From Nocardioides sambongensis (lineage in GTDB: Bacteria; Actinomycetota; Actinomycetes; Propionibacteriales; Nocardioidaceae), in the NCBI RefSeq assembly GCF_006494815.1, contig NZ_CP041091.1, forward strand, positions 3,734,501-3,798,500: DNA of 64,000 bases. Direction: 5' to 3'. Below are positions 44,147 through 52,696 of the stretch, in pieces. The position numbers and the translations under genes are program-made. Below the pieces are notes generated by a model that was not told the DNA's origin, made no database searches, and saw only the letters and a list, made by a program, of their open reading frames with translations. Each line of letters opens with the position of its first letter. Position 1 is the stretch's first letter.

Positions 44147-45505
44147 ATGGTGCTGCCGCAGCGATGCGACGTGGTGGTCGTCGGAGCGGGATACTCGGGC
44201 CTGGCGACAGCGCTCGTCCTGCGGGACGCGGGGATCGATGTCCAGGTGCTCGAGGCGCAGGATCGGGTCGGTGGCCGGATCTGGTCCGAGCGGCGCGACG
44301 GGGTGCCCGTCGACCACGGGGGACAGTGGGTCGGCCCGACCCAGACCCGGCTGCTCGCCTGGGCGGAGCGCTTCGGGTGCGAGATCTTCCCCTCCCATGA
44401 CGCCGGCGACCACGTCGAGCTGTGGGCGGACGGCTCCCGGCACCTCTTCGCCACCGGCAGGTCCTCCACGGGCCCCGGCGTCGAGGAGTACGACGCGCTG
44501 GAGGAGCGGATGGACGAGATGGCGTCGGCCATCGACCTCGCCGACCCCCTCGCGTGCCCGCACCTCGTGGAGTGGGACTCGGAGACCGTCGAGTCCTGGC
44601 TCCTGCGCAACGTGGAGTCCGAGCCCGCTCGTCGGCGGTTCGCCCTCGCGGTGCAGGGCGTGTGGTCCTGCGAGCCGCGGGAGGTCTCGCTGTTCCACCT
44701 GCTCTTCTACATCGCGTCCGGCGGCGGCATGGACTCGCTGATGGAGACCATCGGCTACGCCCAGGACAGTCGGTTCGTCGCCGGGGCCCAGGCGCCGGCC
44801 CTGGCGGCCGCCGCGGAGCTCGGCGCGCGTGTGCACCTGTCCTCGCCGGTGTGCGCCGTGCGTCAGGACGGGTCCGGGGTGGTGGTCGAGACCGAGGGTG
44901 GCGCGATCACCGCGCAGCGGGTGGTCGTCACCTCGACACCGGCGGCCACGGCACGCATCCGCTTCGCCCCTTCGCTTCCGGCGCCGCGCCGGCGCTGGCT
45001 CGCGCGCAGCCCGATGGGGGACGTGGCGAAGGTGCACACCCGCTACGCGCGGCCCTTCTGGCGTGACGCCGGGCTCTCCGGCCAGGTCGTCGCCTACGAC
45101 GACCAGCCGGTGGGGGTGGTGTTCGACAACTCGCCGGCCGACGCCTCCAGCGGGGTCCTGGTCTCCTTCGTCTACGGCGATCGCTATCGCGCCTACGCAG
45201 CGATGGGGGAGGCCGAGCGCAGGGATGCGGTGCTGGCGACGCTGACCCGGGTGTTCGGCAGTGCCGCCGCGGATGCCGTCGACCACGTGGAGAAGCTGTG
45301 GCCCGACGACGGGTGGGCGGAGGGTGGCTACGCGGCCGTTCCCGTGCCCGGCGCGTGGGCGGCGCACGGACGCGACGGGTGGCGGACGCCGGCCGGGCGG
45401 ATCCACTGGGCCGGCACCGAGACCGCGACCGTCTGGAACGGCTACATGGACGGCGCGATCCGCTCCGGGGAGCGCGCCGCAGCGGAGGTGCTCGCGCTCC
45501 TGTAG
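44147..45505 (+). CDS. FAD-dependent amine oxidase (monoamine/polyamine oxidase family)
   Basis: 452-residue flavoprotein. Dinucleotide-binding motif VVVGAGYSGLATALVLRDAG, then EAQDRVGGRIWSERRDG and the family stretch HGGQWVGPTQTR; C-terminal FAD contact HWAGTETATVWNGYMDGAIRSGERAA. It deaminates a primary or secondary amine to an aldehyde, with ammonia and H2O2 produced. ATG 44147 follows GGAGGTGGAGAG. Divergent from the permease across operator B. The aldehyde dehydrogenase at 49588 is the natural next step. Substrate unknown (putrescine, tyramine and similar amines are typical). Confidence 0.88.
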   Translation: MVLPQRCDVVVVGAGYSGLATALVLRDAGIDVQVLEAQDRVGGRIWSERRDGVPVDHGGQWVGPTQTRLLAWAERFGCEIFPSHDAGDHVELWADGSRHLFATGRSSTGPGVEEYDALEERMDEMASAIDLADPLACPHLVEWDSETVESWLLRNVESEPARRRFALAVQGVWSCEPREVSLFHLLFYIASGGGMDSLMETIGYAQDSRFVAGAQAPALAAAAELGARVHLSSPVCAVRQDGSGVVVETEGGAITAQRVVVTSTPAATARIRFAPSLPAPRRRWLARSPMGDVAKVHTRYARPFWRDAGLSGQVVAYDDQPVGVVFDNSPADASSGVLVSFVYGDRYRAYAAMGEAERRDAVLATLTRVFGSAAADAVDHVEKLWPDDGWAEGGYAAVPVPGAWAAHGRDGWRTPAGRIHWAGTETATVWNGYMDGAIRSGERAAAEVLALL

Positions 45506-45531
45506 CGCTGGTGCGGCTGTTCCGTGGTGTT

Positions 45532-45549
45532 TGACCGACGGTTCAGTCA
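45532..45549. promoter_or_regulatory. Catabolic regulon operator C (TetR autoregulation)
   Basis: TGACCGACGGTTCAGTCA, 73 bases before the TetR start ATG 45622 and 26 bases after the amine oxidase stop; the most diverged copy in the centre (GGTT for GCGT). A TTGACC at 45531-45536 could be the -35 element. Placement suggests autoregulation. Confidence 0.6.
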
Positions 45550-45621
45550 GCCGCGAGAGTGTGCGCCACCCGGCGCAGCAGGGGCGCTGGCGCTGACGAG
45601 GGTCCAGGAGGAGACGGGGAC

Positions 45622-46224
45622 ATGGCGAGGCCGAGTGTGGAAGCCGAACGCAGGGAGCAGATCCTCGGGGCCGCGTGCGCCGTGCTGGCGGACGTGGGGT
45701 TCACCGCCCTCCGGATCGCCGACGTCGCCAAGCGGGTGGGTAGCAGCACCGGCACGGTGCACTACTACTTCCCGACCAAGCGGGACCTGACGGTGGCCGC
45801 GTTCCAGTGGAACTTCGACCGTTCGCTGGAGCGGCGCCAGCACATCCTCGACCTGCACGACGACCCCCGCAGCGAGCTGCGGGCCTTCGTGGAGTCCTAC
45901 CTCCCGACCGACGAGGTCACCATCCAGGCGTGGCACGTGTGGGCCGAGCTGTGGGTGGAGGCGCTCCACGACGAGGACCTGGCGGCGCTGAACGAGCGGG
46001 TCTACGGTGCATGGCGGCAGATCGTCCACCGGATCATCGTCGACGGTCAGGCTGCCGGCCACTTCCACGACGGGGACGCGATGAACCTGGCCAACGGGCT
46101 GATCGGCCTCATCGACGGCCTGAGCCTCCAGGTCCTCCTCGGCTCCAAGGACATGGACGCCGAGCGGATGCGCGCGGTGTGCGACGAGTGGTTGGCCGCT
46201 CTCGATCTGGCCGCTCCCGCGTGA
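45622..46224 (+). CDS. TetR family regulator, likely repressor of the catabolic cluster
   Basis: 200 residues. N-terminal HTH: REQILGAACAVLADVGFTAL, then RIADVAKRVGSSTGTVHYYFPTK with recognition helix SSTGTVHYYF. The C-terminal domain is Trp/His-rich (QAWHVWAELWVEALHDED) as in TetR_C_6/BetI-like regulators of amine catabolism. ATG 45622 follows AGGAGGAG. Preceded by operator C, and three more copies sit before the flanking catabolic genes, so it is the best candidate for the shared repressor. Inducer probably the amine, aldehyde or CoA ester of the pathway. Confidence 0.88.
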   Translation: MARPSVEAERREQILGAACAVLADVGFTALRIADVAKRVGSSTGTVHYYFPTKRDLTVAAFQWNFDRSLERRQHILDLHDDPRSELRAFVESYLPTDEVTIQAWHVWAELWVEALHDEDLAALNERVYGAWRQIVHRIIVDGQAAGHFHDGDAMNLANGLIGLIDGLSLQVLLGSKDMDAERMRAVCDEWLAALDLAAPA

Positions 46225-46260
46225 GCTGATCGGCAGATCCTCTCCCTGACGTCGTGACGC

Positions 46261-46289
46261 TTGACACGTCGTCCGGGTCGACGCATGCT
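46261..46289 (+). promoter_or_regulatory. Promoter of the acyl-CoA dehydrogenase operon
   Basis: TTGACA (46261-46266) and CATGCT (46284-46289) are separated by 17 bases. Operator D begins 9 bases after the -10 box, at the expected transcription start, so repressor would block initiation. Confidence 0.5.
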
Positions 46290-46297
46290 TAGGGCAA

Positions 46298-46315
46298 TAA
46301 CTGACGCGTCAGTCA
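46298..46315. promoter_or_regulatory. Catabolic regulon operator D
   Basis: TAACTGACGCGTCAGTCA: near-perfect palindrome with core TGACGCGTCA, 33 bases before ATG 46348. Best-conserved copy of the four. Confidence 0.7.
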
Positions 46316-46347
46316 AGACGCGGCCCCGTACTTGAGGAGCACGCCCC

Positions 46348-47510
46348 ATGTCTCGTCCGATCCGCGACGCACTCTCCCGAAGCACCGAGCAGGAGGAGTT
46401 CGTGCGACTTGCGCGCGAGTTCGCGGCCAAGGAGATCCGCCCCGGGCGGCCGAGGTCGACGCGGCGGACACCGAGTCGCCGCTGGACCTCTGGGAGAAGG
46501 CCGCCGAGATCGGCCTGACCCACTACATGCTCCCCGAGGAGTACGGCGGCGGCGGGATCACCGACCTCACCACGCAGGCGCTGGTCCAGCAGGAGCTCTG
46601 CTACGGCGACATCTCGATCGGCAACTTCCTGACCTCCAACGGCTTCTTCGCGGGCCCGGTCGAGGCCCTCGGCACCGACGCGCAGAAGAAGCGGTGGCTC
46701 GGTCTGCTCTGCTCCGACCAGCCGCCGATCACGGCACTGGCGACGACGGAGCCCGGCAGCGGCTCGGACGCCGCCAGCATCCAGACGCGCGCGGTGCGCG
46801 ACGGCGACCACTACGTGCTCAACGGTCAGAAGACGTGGATCTCGAACGCCCCGTACGCGCAGTACTTCGTCGTCTTCGCCACGGTCGACCCGTCGCTGCG
46901 CTCGCGCGGGGTGACGGCCTTCATCGTGCCGCGTTCGGCGGACGGCCTCACGGTCGGCCAGCCGATGCCCAAGCACGGGCAGAAGGGCATCGTGAACGCC
47001 GAGGTCTTCCTCGACAACGTGGCGGTGCCGGTCGAGGACCGTCTCGGCGACGAGGGCGCGGGCTTCTACGGACTGATGAACACCTTCGACGCCTCACGCA
47101 TCCTGATCGGCGCCTCGGCGACGGGCTTGGCCCGCGCGGCCCTGGACACCGCGCTCCAGTACGCCCACGAGCGCGAGCAGTTCGGCACTCCGATCATCAA
47201 CCACCAGGCCGTGGCCTTCCGACTGGCCGAGATGGCGGCGAAGGTGGACACCTCGCACCTGCTCACCATGCGGGCAGCGGGTCTGTTCGACCAGGGCGTG
47301 TCGGCCACGCAGGAGGCGGCGATCGCCAAGCTCGTGGCGTCGGAGAACGCAACCTTCGTCGCGTCGGGCGCACTGGCCACCCACGGCGGCTGGGGTTACT
47401 CGCGTGAGTTCCCGGTGGAGCGCTGGCTCCGTGACGCCAAGCTCGAAGAGATCGAGGAGGGCACCTCCGACATCCAGAAGCTCATCATCTCGCGCTCGAT
47501 CGCCAAGTGA
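46348..47510 (+). CDS. Acyl-CoA dehydrogenase (one apparent frameshift)
   Basis: FAD-dependent alpha,beta-dehydrogenation of an acyl-CoA. The frame breaks after AKEIRP at GGGCGG (46440-46449); one added base (1163+1) gives 387 residues continuing AAEVDAADTESPLDLWEKAA. Family motifs: LPEEYGGGG, ALATTEPGSGSDAAS, NGQKTWISNAPYA, the helix YAHEREQFGTPIINHQAVAF, and the C-terminal GGWGYSREFPVERWLRDAK with EEGTSDIQKLII. ATG 46348 follows a GAGG site. First gene of a three-gene operon with a CoA ligase and aldehyde dehydrogenase, under operator D. Probably short or branched chain specificity; not determined. Confidence 0.9.
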
Positions 47511-49591
47511 TGACGACGCAGCTGACGCGCGCTTCGACGCCCGCCGGCCTCGATCCCCTCTGGGATCCCGAGGCCGTCACGGTGGTCGGCGCCTCTGCCG
47601 ACCCGTCGAAGTGGGGCTACTTCCTGGCCCGCGGCGCGCTGCGTGGCGCCCAGCGCCGGGCCGTGCACCTGGTCAACCGCCGTGGGGCCGACGTCGCGGG
47701 TACGGCGACGGTGCGCTCGCTGGCCGAGATCGACGGTCCGCTCGGCCTGGTCGTCCTCGCAGTGCCGGCGGCGATGGTCCCCGACGTGGTGGACGAGGCC
47801 CTGGAGCGTGGAGCGACGGGGTTCGTCGGTATCACCGCCGGCATCGATCGCGCGATCGGCCGGAGCGGTGCGGAGCGCGAGCTGGCGGCGCGGATCCGTG
47901 CTGCCGGCGCCCGGCTGATCGGGCCCAACTGCCTGGGCGTGGTCGACGTCCAGACCGACCTCCACCTCGCCTGGGGCGAGTTCCATCCCGGGCACATCGG
48001 CGTCATCTCGCAGAGCGGTCAGCTCGGGTCGGAGATCGCCGAGCTGGCGGCCCAACGGGGTGACGGCGTCTCACGTTTCGTGTCGGTCGGCAACCAGGTC
48101 GACGTCAGTGCGGCCGAGGCGCTCGCCGCCCTCGCCGACCACGACCGCACCCGCGTGGCCATCCTCTATGCCGAGAGCTTCGGCGACGGCGCCGCCGTCA
48201 TCGCTGCCGTACGACGGATGCGCGCGGCCGGCAAGCACACCATCGTCCTCACGGTCGGGGCGAGCGGAGCGAGTCGGACCGCCGCGGCGTCCCACACCGG
48301 ATCGATGACCTCGAGCACGGACGTGGTCGACGCCGCCTGCCGTGCCGCGGGTGCGCTGCGCGTGGCCACCCCGTCCCAGGCCGTGGATCTGGCCGTGCTG
48401 CTCAGCCAGGCGCCGTTGCCCACCGGCGGTCGCGTCGCGGTGGTCAGCGACAGCGGTGGGCAGGGCGCGATCGCGGCGGACGTCGCCGAAGCGGCCGGCC
48501 TGCGGGTGCTGCCGTTCGGGAGTGACCGCCGGGGCGTCATCGCCTCGCTGCTGCCCGCCGATGCCGGCGTCGCCAATCCGATCGACCTGGCCGGTGCCGG
48601 CGAGCAGGACATCGAGGTCTACGCCCGCGTCGTCGAGACCTGCCTCCAGGACGCCGACGTCGACGCCGTGCTCCTCACCGGCTACTTCGGGAGCTACGCC
48701 GTCGACACCCCCGACCAGGCGGCGCGGGAGCGGGACGTGGTGGAGATGCTCGCCACCGCGGTCGCCGCCTGGGGGAAGCCGGTCGTCCTGCACTCGATGT
48801 GTGCGGGCTCGTCCAGCCTCGACCGCGCCCGTGAGCTGGGCCTGCCGGTCTTCTCGAGCGTCGAGTGCGCCCTCGGCGCGCTGGCGGGCGCGGCGCTGAT
48901 CGGGCGTGACGAACGTGAGGTGCCGCCGTCCGAGCTGCCGCAGCGGACACCACGACCGGCGACCGGGTACCTCGGCGCCCGGGCGCTGCTGCGCAGCGTC
49001 GGTGTCGACTTCCCGGAGGCGGTCGAGGTGCGTGTCCCCGACGACGTACGGGCGGCGGCGCGTCAGCTGTCGGCGCCGTGGGTGCTGAAGGCGGACTGGA
49101 TCGAGCACAAGACCGAGCACGGCGCGGTGGTGGTGGGCATCGAGGATGCTGAGGCCGCCGTGGCGGAGCTGGAGAGGATGCGTGCCCGGCTCGGTGACGG
49201 CGCCTATGTGCTGGAGGAGATGGACCGCAGCGACCACGCCGTGGAGGTGATCGCCGGCGTGCGCACGGACCCGACGTTCGGACCGGTCGTCCTGGTGGGG
49301 GCCGGCGGGACCGAGGCCGAGCTGTGGCGCGACACGGTGCTCGAGCTCGCGCCGGTCACCGTCGACACCGCCTGCACCATGGTGGCCCGGCTGACCAGCC
49401 ACCGCGTGCTGACCGGTTGGCGCGGACGGCCGAGCGTCGACATCGACGCTCTCGCGCGCACCATCGCGGCGATCTCCCAGCTCGGTGGGTGGCCGGGGGT
49501 CAGCGAGATCGAGGTGAACCCGCTGCGGGCCTCGCCGAGCGGCGTGGTCGCGGTCGACGCCCTGGTGATCATGGACCCGGAGCAGGCGTGA
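47510..49591 (+). CDS. ADP-forming acetate-CoA ligase-type acyl-CoA synthetase (fused alpha-beta)
   Basis: 693 residues, the fused form of nucleoside-diphosphate-forming acyl-CoA synthetases. N-terminal CoA-binding Rossmann domain (VTVVGASADPSKWGY); succinyl-CoA-synthetase-like domains with GPNCLGVVD, ISQSGQLGSEIAEL and the phosphohistidine loop AASHTGSM; C-terminal ATP-grasp domain with VLKADWIEHKTEHGAVVVGI and EIEVNPLRASPSG. Converts a carboxylic acid + CoA + ATP to acyl-CoA + ADP + Pi. ATG 47510 overlaps the previous stop by one base (TGATG). Supplies the CoA ester for the preceding dehydrogenase from the acid made by the following aldehyde dehydrogenase. Confidence 0.88.
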   Translation: MTTQLTRASTPAGLDPLWDPEAVTVVGASADPSKWGYFLARGALRGAQRRAVHLVNRRGADVAGTATVRSLAEIDGPLGLVVLAVPAAMVPDVVDEALERGATGFVGITAGIDRAIGRSGAERELAARIRAAGARLIGPNCLGVVDVQTDLHLAWGEFHPGHIGVISQSGQLGSEIAELAAQRGDGVSRFVSVGNQVDVSAAEALAALADHDRTRVAILYAESFGDGAAVIAAVRRMRAAGKHTIVLTVGASGASRTAAASHTGSMTSSTDVVDAACRAAGALRVATPSQAVDLAVLLSQAPLPTGGRVAVVSDSGGQGAIAADVAEAAGLRVLPFGSDRRGVIASLLPADAGVANPIDLAGAGEQDIEVYARVVETCLQDADVDAVLLTGYFGSYAVDTPDQAARERDVVEMLATAVAAWGKPVVLHSMCAGSSSLDRARELGLPVFSSVECALGALAGAALIGRDEREVPPSELPQRTPRPATGYLGARALLRSVGVDFPEAVEVRVPDDVRAAARQLSAPWVLKADWIEHKTEHGAVVVGIEDAEAAVAELERMRARLGDGAYVLEEMDRSDHAVEVIAGVRTDPTFGPVVLVGAGGTEAELWRDTVLELAPVTVDTACTMVARLTSHRVLTGWRGRPSVDIDALARTIAAISQLGGWPGVSEIEVNPLRASPSGVVAVDALVIMDPEQA

Positions 49592-51063
49592 GCACCGGGA
49601 CGGAGACCGTCGGCGCGCGTGCGGCCGCCGACGCGAGCCTCGGCGCCGACCCGACCCGGTCGCTCTGGCAGCGCGACGCTGCGTTCATCGACGGCAGCTG
49701 GCGGATCGCCGCGCAGACCGACGAGATCGAGGACCCGGCGACGCGTCAGGCGTTCGGACGCTCCGCCCGCTGCGACGACGGGACGGTCGAGGCGGCGGTG
49801 CGAGCGGCTCGGACCGCGTTCGACCCCTGGGCCGCGCGGGATCGACCCGACCGGCTGGCCGTGCTGCGACGTTGGCAGTCCGAGGTCGAGCTGCGCCGCG
49901 AGATGCTCGTGGAGGCCACGGTGCTCGAGGTCGGAGCGCCTGTCGACGTGGCGCGGGAGGCGCACGTGGACCTGGCGCTGGAGATCATGCGCACCACGCT
50001 CGACGAGCTCGAGGGACCCGAACCCGTCGAGCGGATCGGCAACTCCATCATCGTGCGGGAGCCGGTGGGTGTGGTCGCCTCCATCACACCCTGGAACTAC
50101 CCCTTCTACCAGCTGGTCCTGAAGGCGGTCGCCGCCGTCGCGGCGGGTTGCACCGTCGTGGCGAAGCCCGCCGAGCTGACCCCGCTGTCGGCGTACCTGC
50201 TCGCCGACGCCGCCGAGGCCGCTCAGCTGCCCCGGGGCGTGTTCAACCTGGTGCCCGGCCGCGGTGACGAGGTCGGCGAGCGGCTGGTGACCCATCCGGA
50301 GGTGGATCTGGTGTCGTTCACCGGCTCCACCGCGGTGGGGGCGCACGTCGCAGCCGCCGCGGCCGCGACGATCAAGCGGGTCTGCCTGGAGCTGGGCGGC
50401 AAGTCGGCCAGTGTGGTGCTGGACGGGGCCGACCTCGCCACGGCCGTGCGCACCACCGTCGACATGGCGATGCTCAACTCCGGACAGACCTGCAGTGCCT
50501 GGACCCGGCTGCTGGTCCCGGTGGCACGCCTGGAGGAAGCGGTGGAGCTGGCCGTCGAGCACACCGGCGCGCTGGAGGTCGGCGACCCGACGCGCCCCGG
50601 CGTCGCCCTCGGGCCGTTGGCGTCCGCGCGGCAGCAGGCACAGGTCGAGGGCATGGTGGCCCGCGCCCGCGCGGGCGGGGCGCGCGTCCTGGGTGCCCGC
50701 CCGGTGCCCGACCGGGGTTACTTTCATCCGCCGCTCATCGTCACCGACGTGGACGAGGACGACGAGATCGTCCGGGACGAGGTGTTCGGTCCGGTCCTGG
50801 TGGTGCTCGGGCACGGGGGCGACGACGATGCCGCACGGTTGGCCAACGACAGCGACTACGGCCTTGCCGGAGCGGTGTGGGCGGCCGACACGGAGACCGG
50901 CGTCGCGTTCGCCCGCCGACTGCGCACCGGGCAGGTCGACGTCAACGGGGCGGCGTTCAACGTGCACGCGCCCTTCGGCGGCTTCAAGAAGTCCGGCTAC
51001 GGCCGCGAGCTCGGCCGCTACGGGCTCGAGGAGTTCACCGAGATCAAGTCGATCCAGGTCTAG
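49588..51063 (+). CDS. NAD(P)-dependent aldehyde dehydrogenase
   Basis: 491 residues, classical ALDH superfamily. Motifs: TPWNYPFYQLVLKAVAAVAA (cofactor), VSFTGSTAVG, general base Glu268 in LELGGKSA, nucleophile Cys302 in NSGQTCSAW, and EVFGPVLVVL, PFGGFKKSGYGRELG near the end. GTG 49588 overlaps the ligase stop by four bases. Third gene of the operon under operator D; most likely oxidises the aldehyde formed by the amine oxidase. The 3' end overlaps the convergent monooxygenase by four bases. Confidence 0.93.
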   Translation: MSTGTETVGARAAADASLGADPTRSLWQRDAAFIDGSWRIAAQTDEIEDPATRQAFGRSARCDDGTVEAAVRAARTAFDPWAARDRPDRLAVLRRWQSEVELRREMLVEATVLEVGAPVDVAREAHVDLALEIMRTTLDELEGPEPVERIGNSIIVREPVGVVASITPWNYPFYQLVLKAVAAVAAGCTVVAKPAELTPLSAYLLADAAEAAQLPRGVFNLVPGRGDEVGERLVTHPEVDLVSFTGSTAVGAHVAAAAAATIKRVCLELGGKSASVVLDGADLATAVRTTVDMAMLNSGQTCSAWTRLLVPVARLEEAVELAVEHTGALEVGDPTRPGVALGPLASARQQAQVEGMVARARAGGARVLGARPVPDRGYFHPPLIVTDVDEDDEIVRDEVFGPVLVVLGHGGDDDAARLANDSDYGLAGAVWAADTETGVAFARRLRTGQVDVNGAAFNVHAPFGGFKKSGYGRELGRYGLEEFTEIKSIQV

Positions 51064-52163
51064 GACGTGCGCGCGGCGATCTCGGCCGCGGCCGCCCGCG
51101 CCGACGGGCCGACCCCCGCGAGGGTGGCCGAGGCGGGGCCGGTCCAGTCGCCGTACCCGACGAGGTGGAGGCGGGGCTCGGAGACCGCCTGGGTGCCGGA
51201 CGGTCCGCCGACCAGGGGGATGCCCGCGCGGGACTCGAGGTGCAGCGGCCGGAGGTGGCGCAGCTCGGGACGGAACCCGGTGCACCACACCACGGCGTCC
51301 GCCCGCTGCTCGGTGCCGTCGGCCCAGGCGATGCCGTCGGCGGTGAGGCGCTGGAAGACAGGACGGGCGTCGAGGACGCCGCGGCCGCGGGCCTCCTTGA
51401 CGGAGTCGATCATCACGATGTCGCCGAGGCCGCCGACACCGGGATGATCCCGTCCCGCTGCCAGGGCCTGGATGCGCTGGCGGGCCGCCAGGAACAGCGC
51501 CCGGCCGTCGACGTCGTCGGCGAGGAACCGCGGTGGACGCTGGGTGACCCAGGTGGTGCCGGCGACCGTGGAGATCTCAGCGAGGATCTGTGCGGCCGAG
51601 TTGCCGCCTCCGACGACGACCACGTGCTGGTCGGTGAACTCCTCGGGGCGCTGGTAGTCGGCGGCGTGCAGCTGTCGCCCGCGGAAGTCCCGCGCCCCGG
51701 GAAAGCTGGGCCAGAACGGCCGCTGCCAGGTCCCCGTCACGGAGACCACCGCGGTGGCCGCGAAGGTGGTGGTGTCGGTGTGGATCGTCAGCCGCCCCGA
51801 GGCGCCGGCGCCGGTGCGCTCCACGGAGCGCTCCACGGAGCGGACGCGGTGGCCGCGCCGGACCTCGAGGTCGTAGCGCTGCTCGTAGCGGGTCAGGTAG
51901 TCCACCACGTGCTGGCGGGTGGGGTAGCCGCGCACGGTCTCGTCCCAGGCGGGCATCATCCAGCCCGGGAGCGAGGAGAACGAGGCCGGCGAGAAGGTGC
52001 GCAGGCCGTCCCACATCCAGGCCCAGGCGCCACCCGGCTCGGTGGAGCCGTCCAGGATCACGACGTCGGTGCCGGGCCGCAGCCCCGCGCGGCGCAGGTA
52101 GAAGCCGGTGGCGAGCCCGGCCTGGCCGCCACCGACGATCACCACGTCGACGTGCTCGGTCAC
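51060..52163 (-). CDS. Flavin-containing monooxygenase-like NAD(P)-binding protein
   Basis: 367 residues with two dinucleotide motifs: VVIVGGGQAGLATGFYLRRA at the N-terminus (FAD) and VVVVGGGNSAAQILAEI in the middle (NADPH), as in single-component flavoprotein monooxygenases of the ArsO/YUCCA/CzcO group. GTG 52163 directly precedes the FAD site; the longer frame to 52238 adds nothing family-like. No arsenic genes are adjacent. It converges on the aldehyde dehydrogenase with a 4-base overlap of stops and is divergent from the HsmA-like gene. Substrate unknown. Confidence 0.82.
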   Translation of the reverse strand: MTEHVDVVIVGGGQAGLATGFYLRRAGLRPGTDVVILDGSTEPGGAWAWMWDGLRTFSPASFSSLPGWMMPAWDETVRGYPTRQHVVDYLTRYEQRYDLEVRRGHRVRSVERSVERTGAGASGRLTIHTDTTTFAATAVVSVTGTWQRPFWPSFPGARDFRGRQLHAADYQRPEEFTDQHVVVVGGGNSAAQILAEISTVAGTTWVTQRPPRFLADDVDGRALFLAARQRIQALAAGRDHPGVGGLGDIVMIDSVKEARGRGVLDARPVFQRLTADGIAWADGTEQRADAVVWCTGFRPELRHLRPLHLESRAGIPLVGGPSGTQAVSEPRLHLVGYGDWTGPASATLAGVGPSARAAAAEIAARTS

Positions 52164-52285
52164 AAGTGGGCACTCTGTCCGGTCGCGTGCCTGCCACACA
52201 AGGTGGGTCGGACGCCGTTCTGCCGCGCCGGGTGCCATGCTGACCGCATCCGGCCCGGCGCCGGCCGGCGGACCAGGAGGAGCCG

Positions 52286-52672
52286 ATGCTCGCGCTCGCG
52301 ATCGTTGTCATCACGTTGGCGCTCGTCTTCTACACGATCGGTGTCTGGGCCGAGCGGCTGCAGGGGACCCTGAAGCGGTGGCACGCCGCGGCCTTCGCCG
52401 TCGGTCTGCTGTGCGACGCGACCGGGACCTACCTGATGAGCCGGATCGCCGACGAGTCCGACGGCCCCGCGAGCGGGTTCGACACGATCATGATCTGGAC
52501 CGGCGGGCTGGCGATCGCGCTGATGGCGATCCATCTGGTCTGGGCGGTCGTCGTCCTGGTCCGCGACCGGGACACCGAGAAGGCGAGCTTCCACCGCCTC
52601 AGCCTGGTCGTCTGGTCGATCTGGCTGGTGCCCTACGTGACCGGGGCGATCGGTGCGATGACGGCGGGCTAG
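52286..52672 (+). CDS. HsmA/TIGR03987-like four-TM membrane protein
   Basis: 128 residues with four hydrophobic helices (start ALAIVVITLALVFYTIGVW; then HAAAFAVGLLCDATGTYLMS; IALMAIHLVWAVVVLV; LVVWSIWLVPYVTGAI). The pattern WHxxxFxxGxxxDxxGTxLM and conserved His residues match the TIGR03987/HsmA family, which is linked with heme-type ligands. AGGAGGAG precedes ATG 52286. Single gene in a divergent pair. Role not established. Confidence 0.75.
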   Translation: MLALAIVVITLALVFYTIGVWAERLQGTLKRWHAAAFAVGLLCDATGTYLMSRIADESDGPASGFDTIMIWTGGLAIALMAIHLVWAVVVLVRDRDTEKASFHRLSLVVWSIWLVPYVTGAIGAMTAG

Positions 52673-52696
52673 CCCCGCCGCCACCGCACCCGTGTG

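Noticed and set aside
51067..51447. Plus-strand frames after the aldehyde dehydrogenase
   Set aside because: They are antisense to the flavin monooxygenase, whose two Rossmann motifs identify the coding strand.
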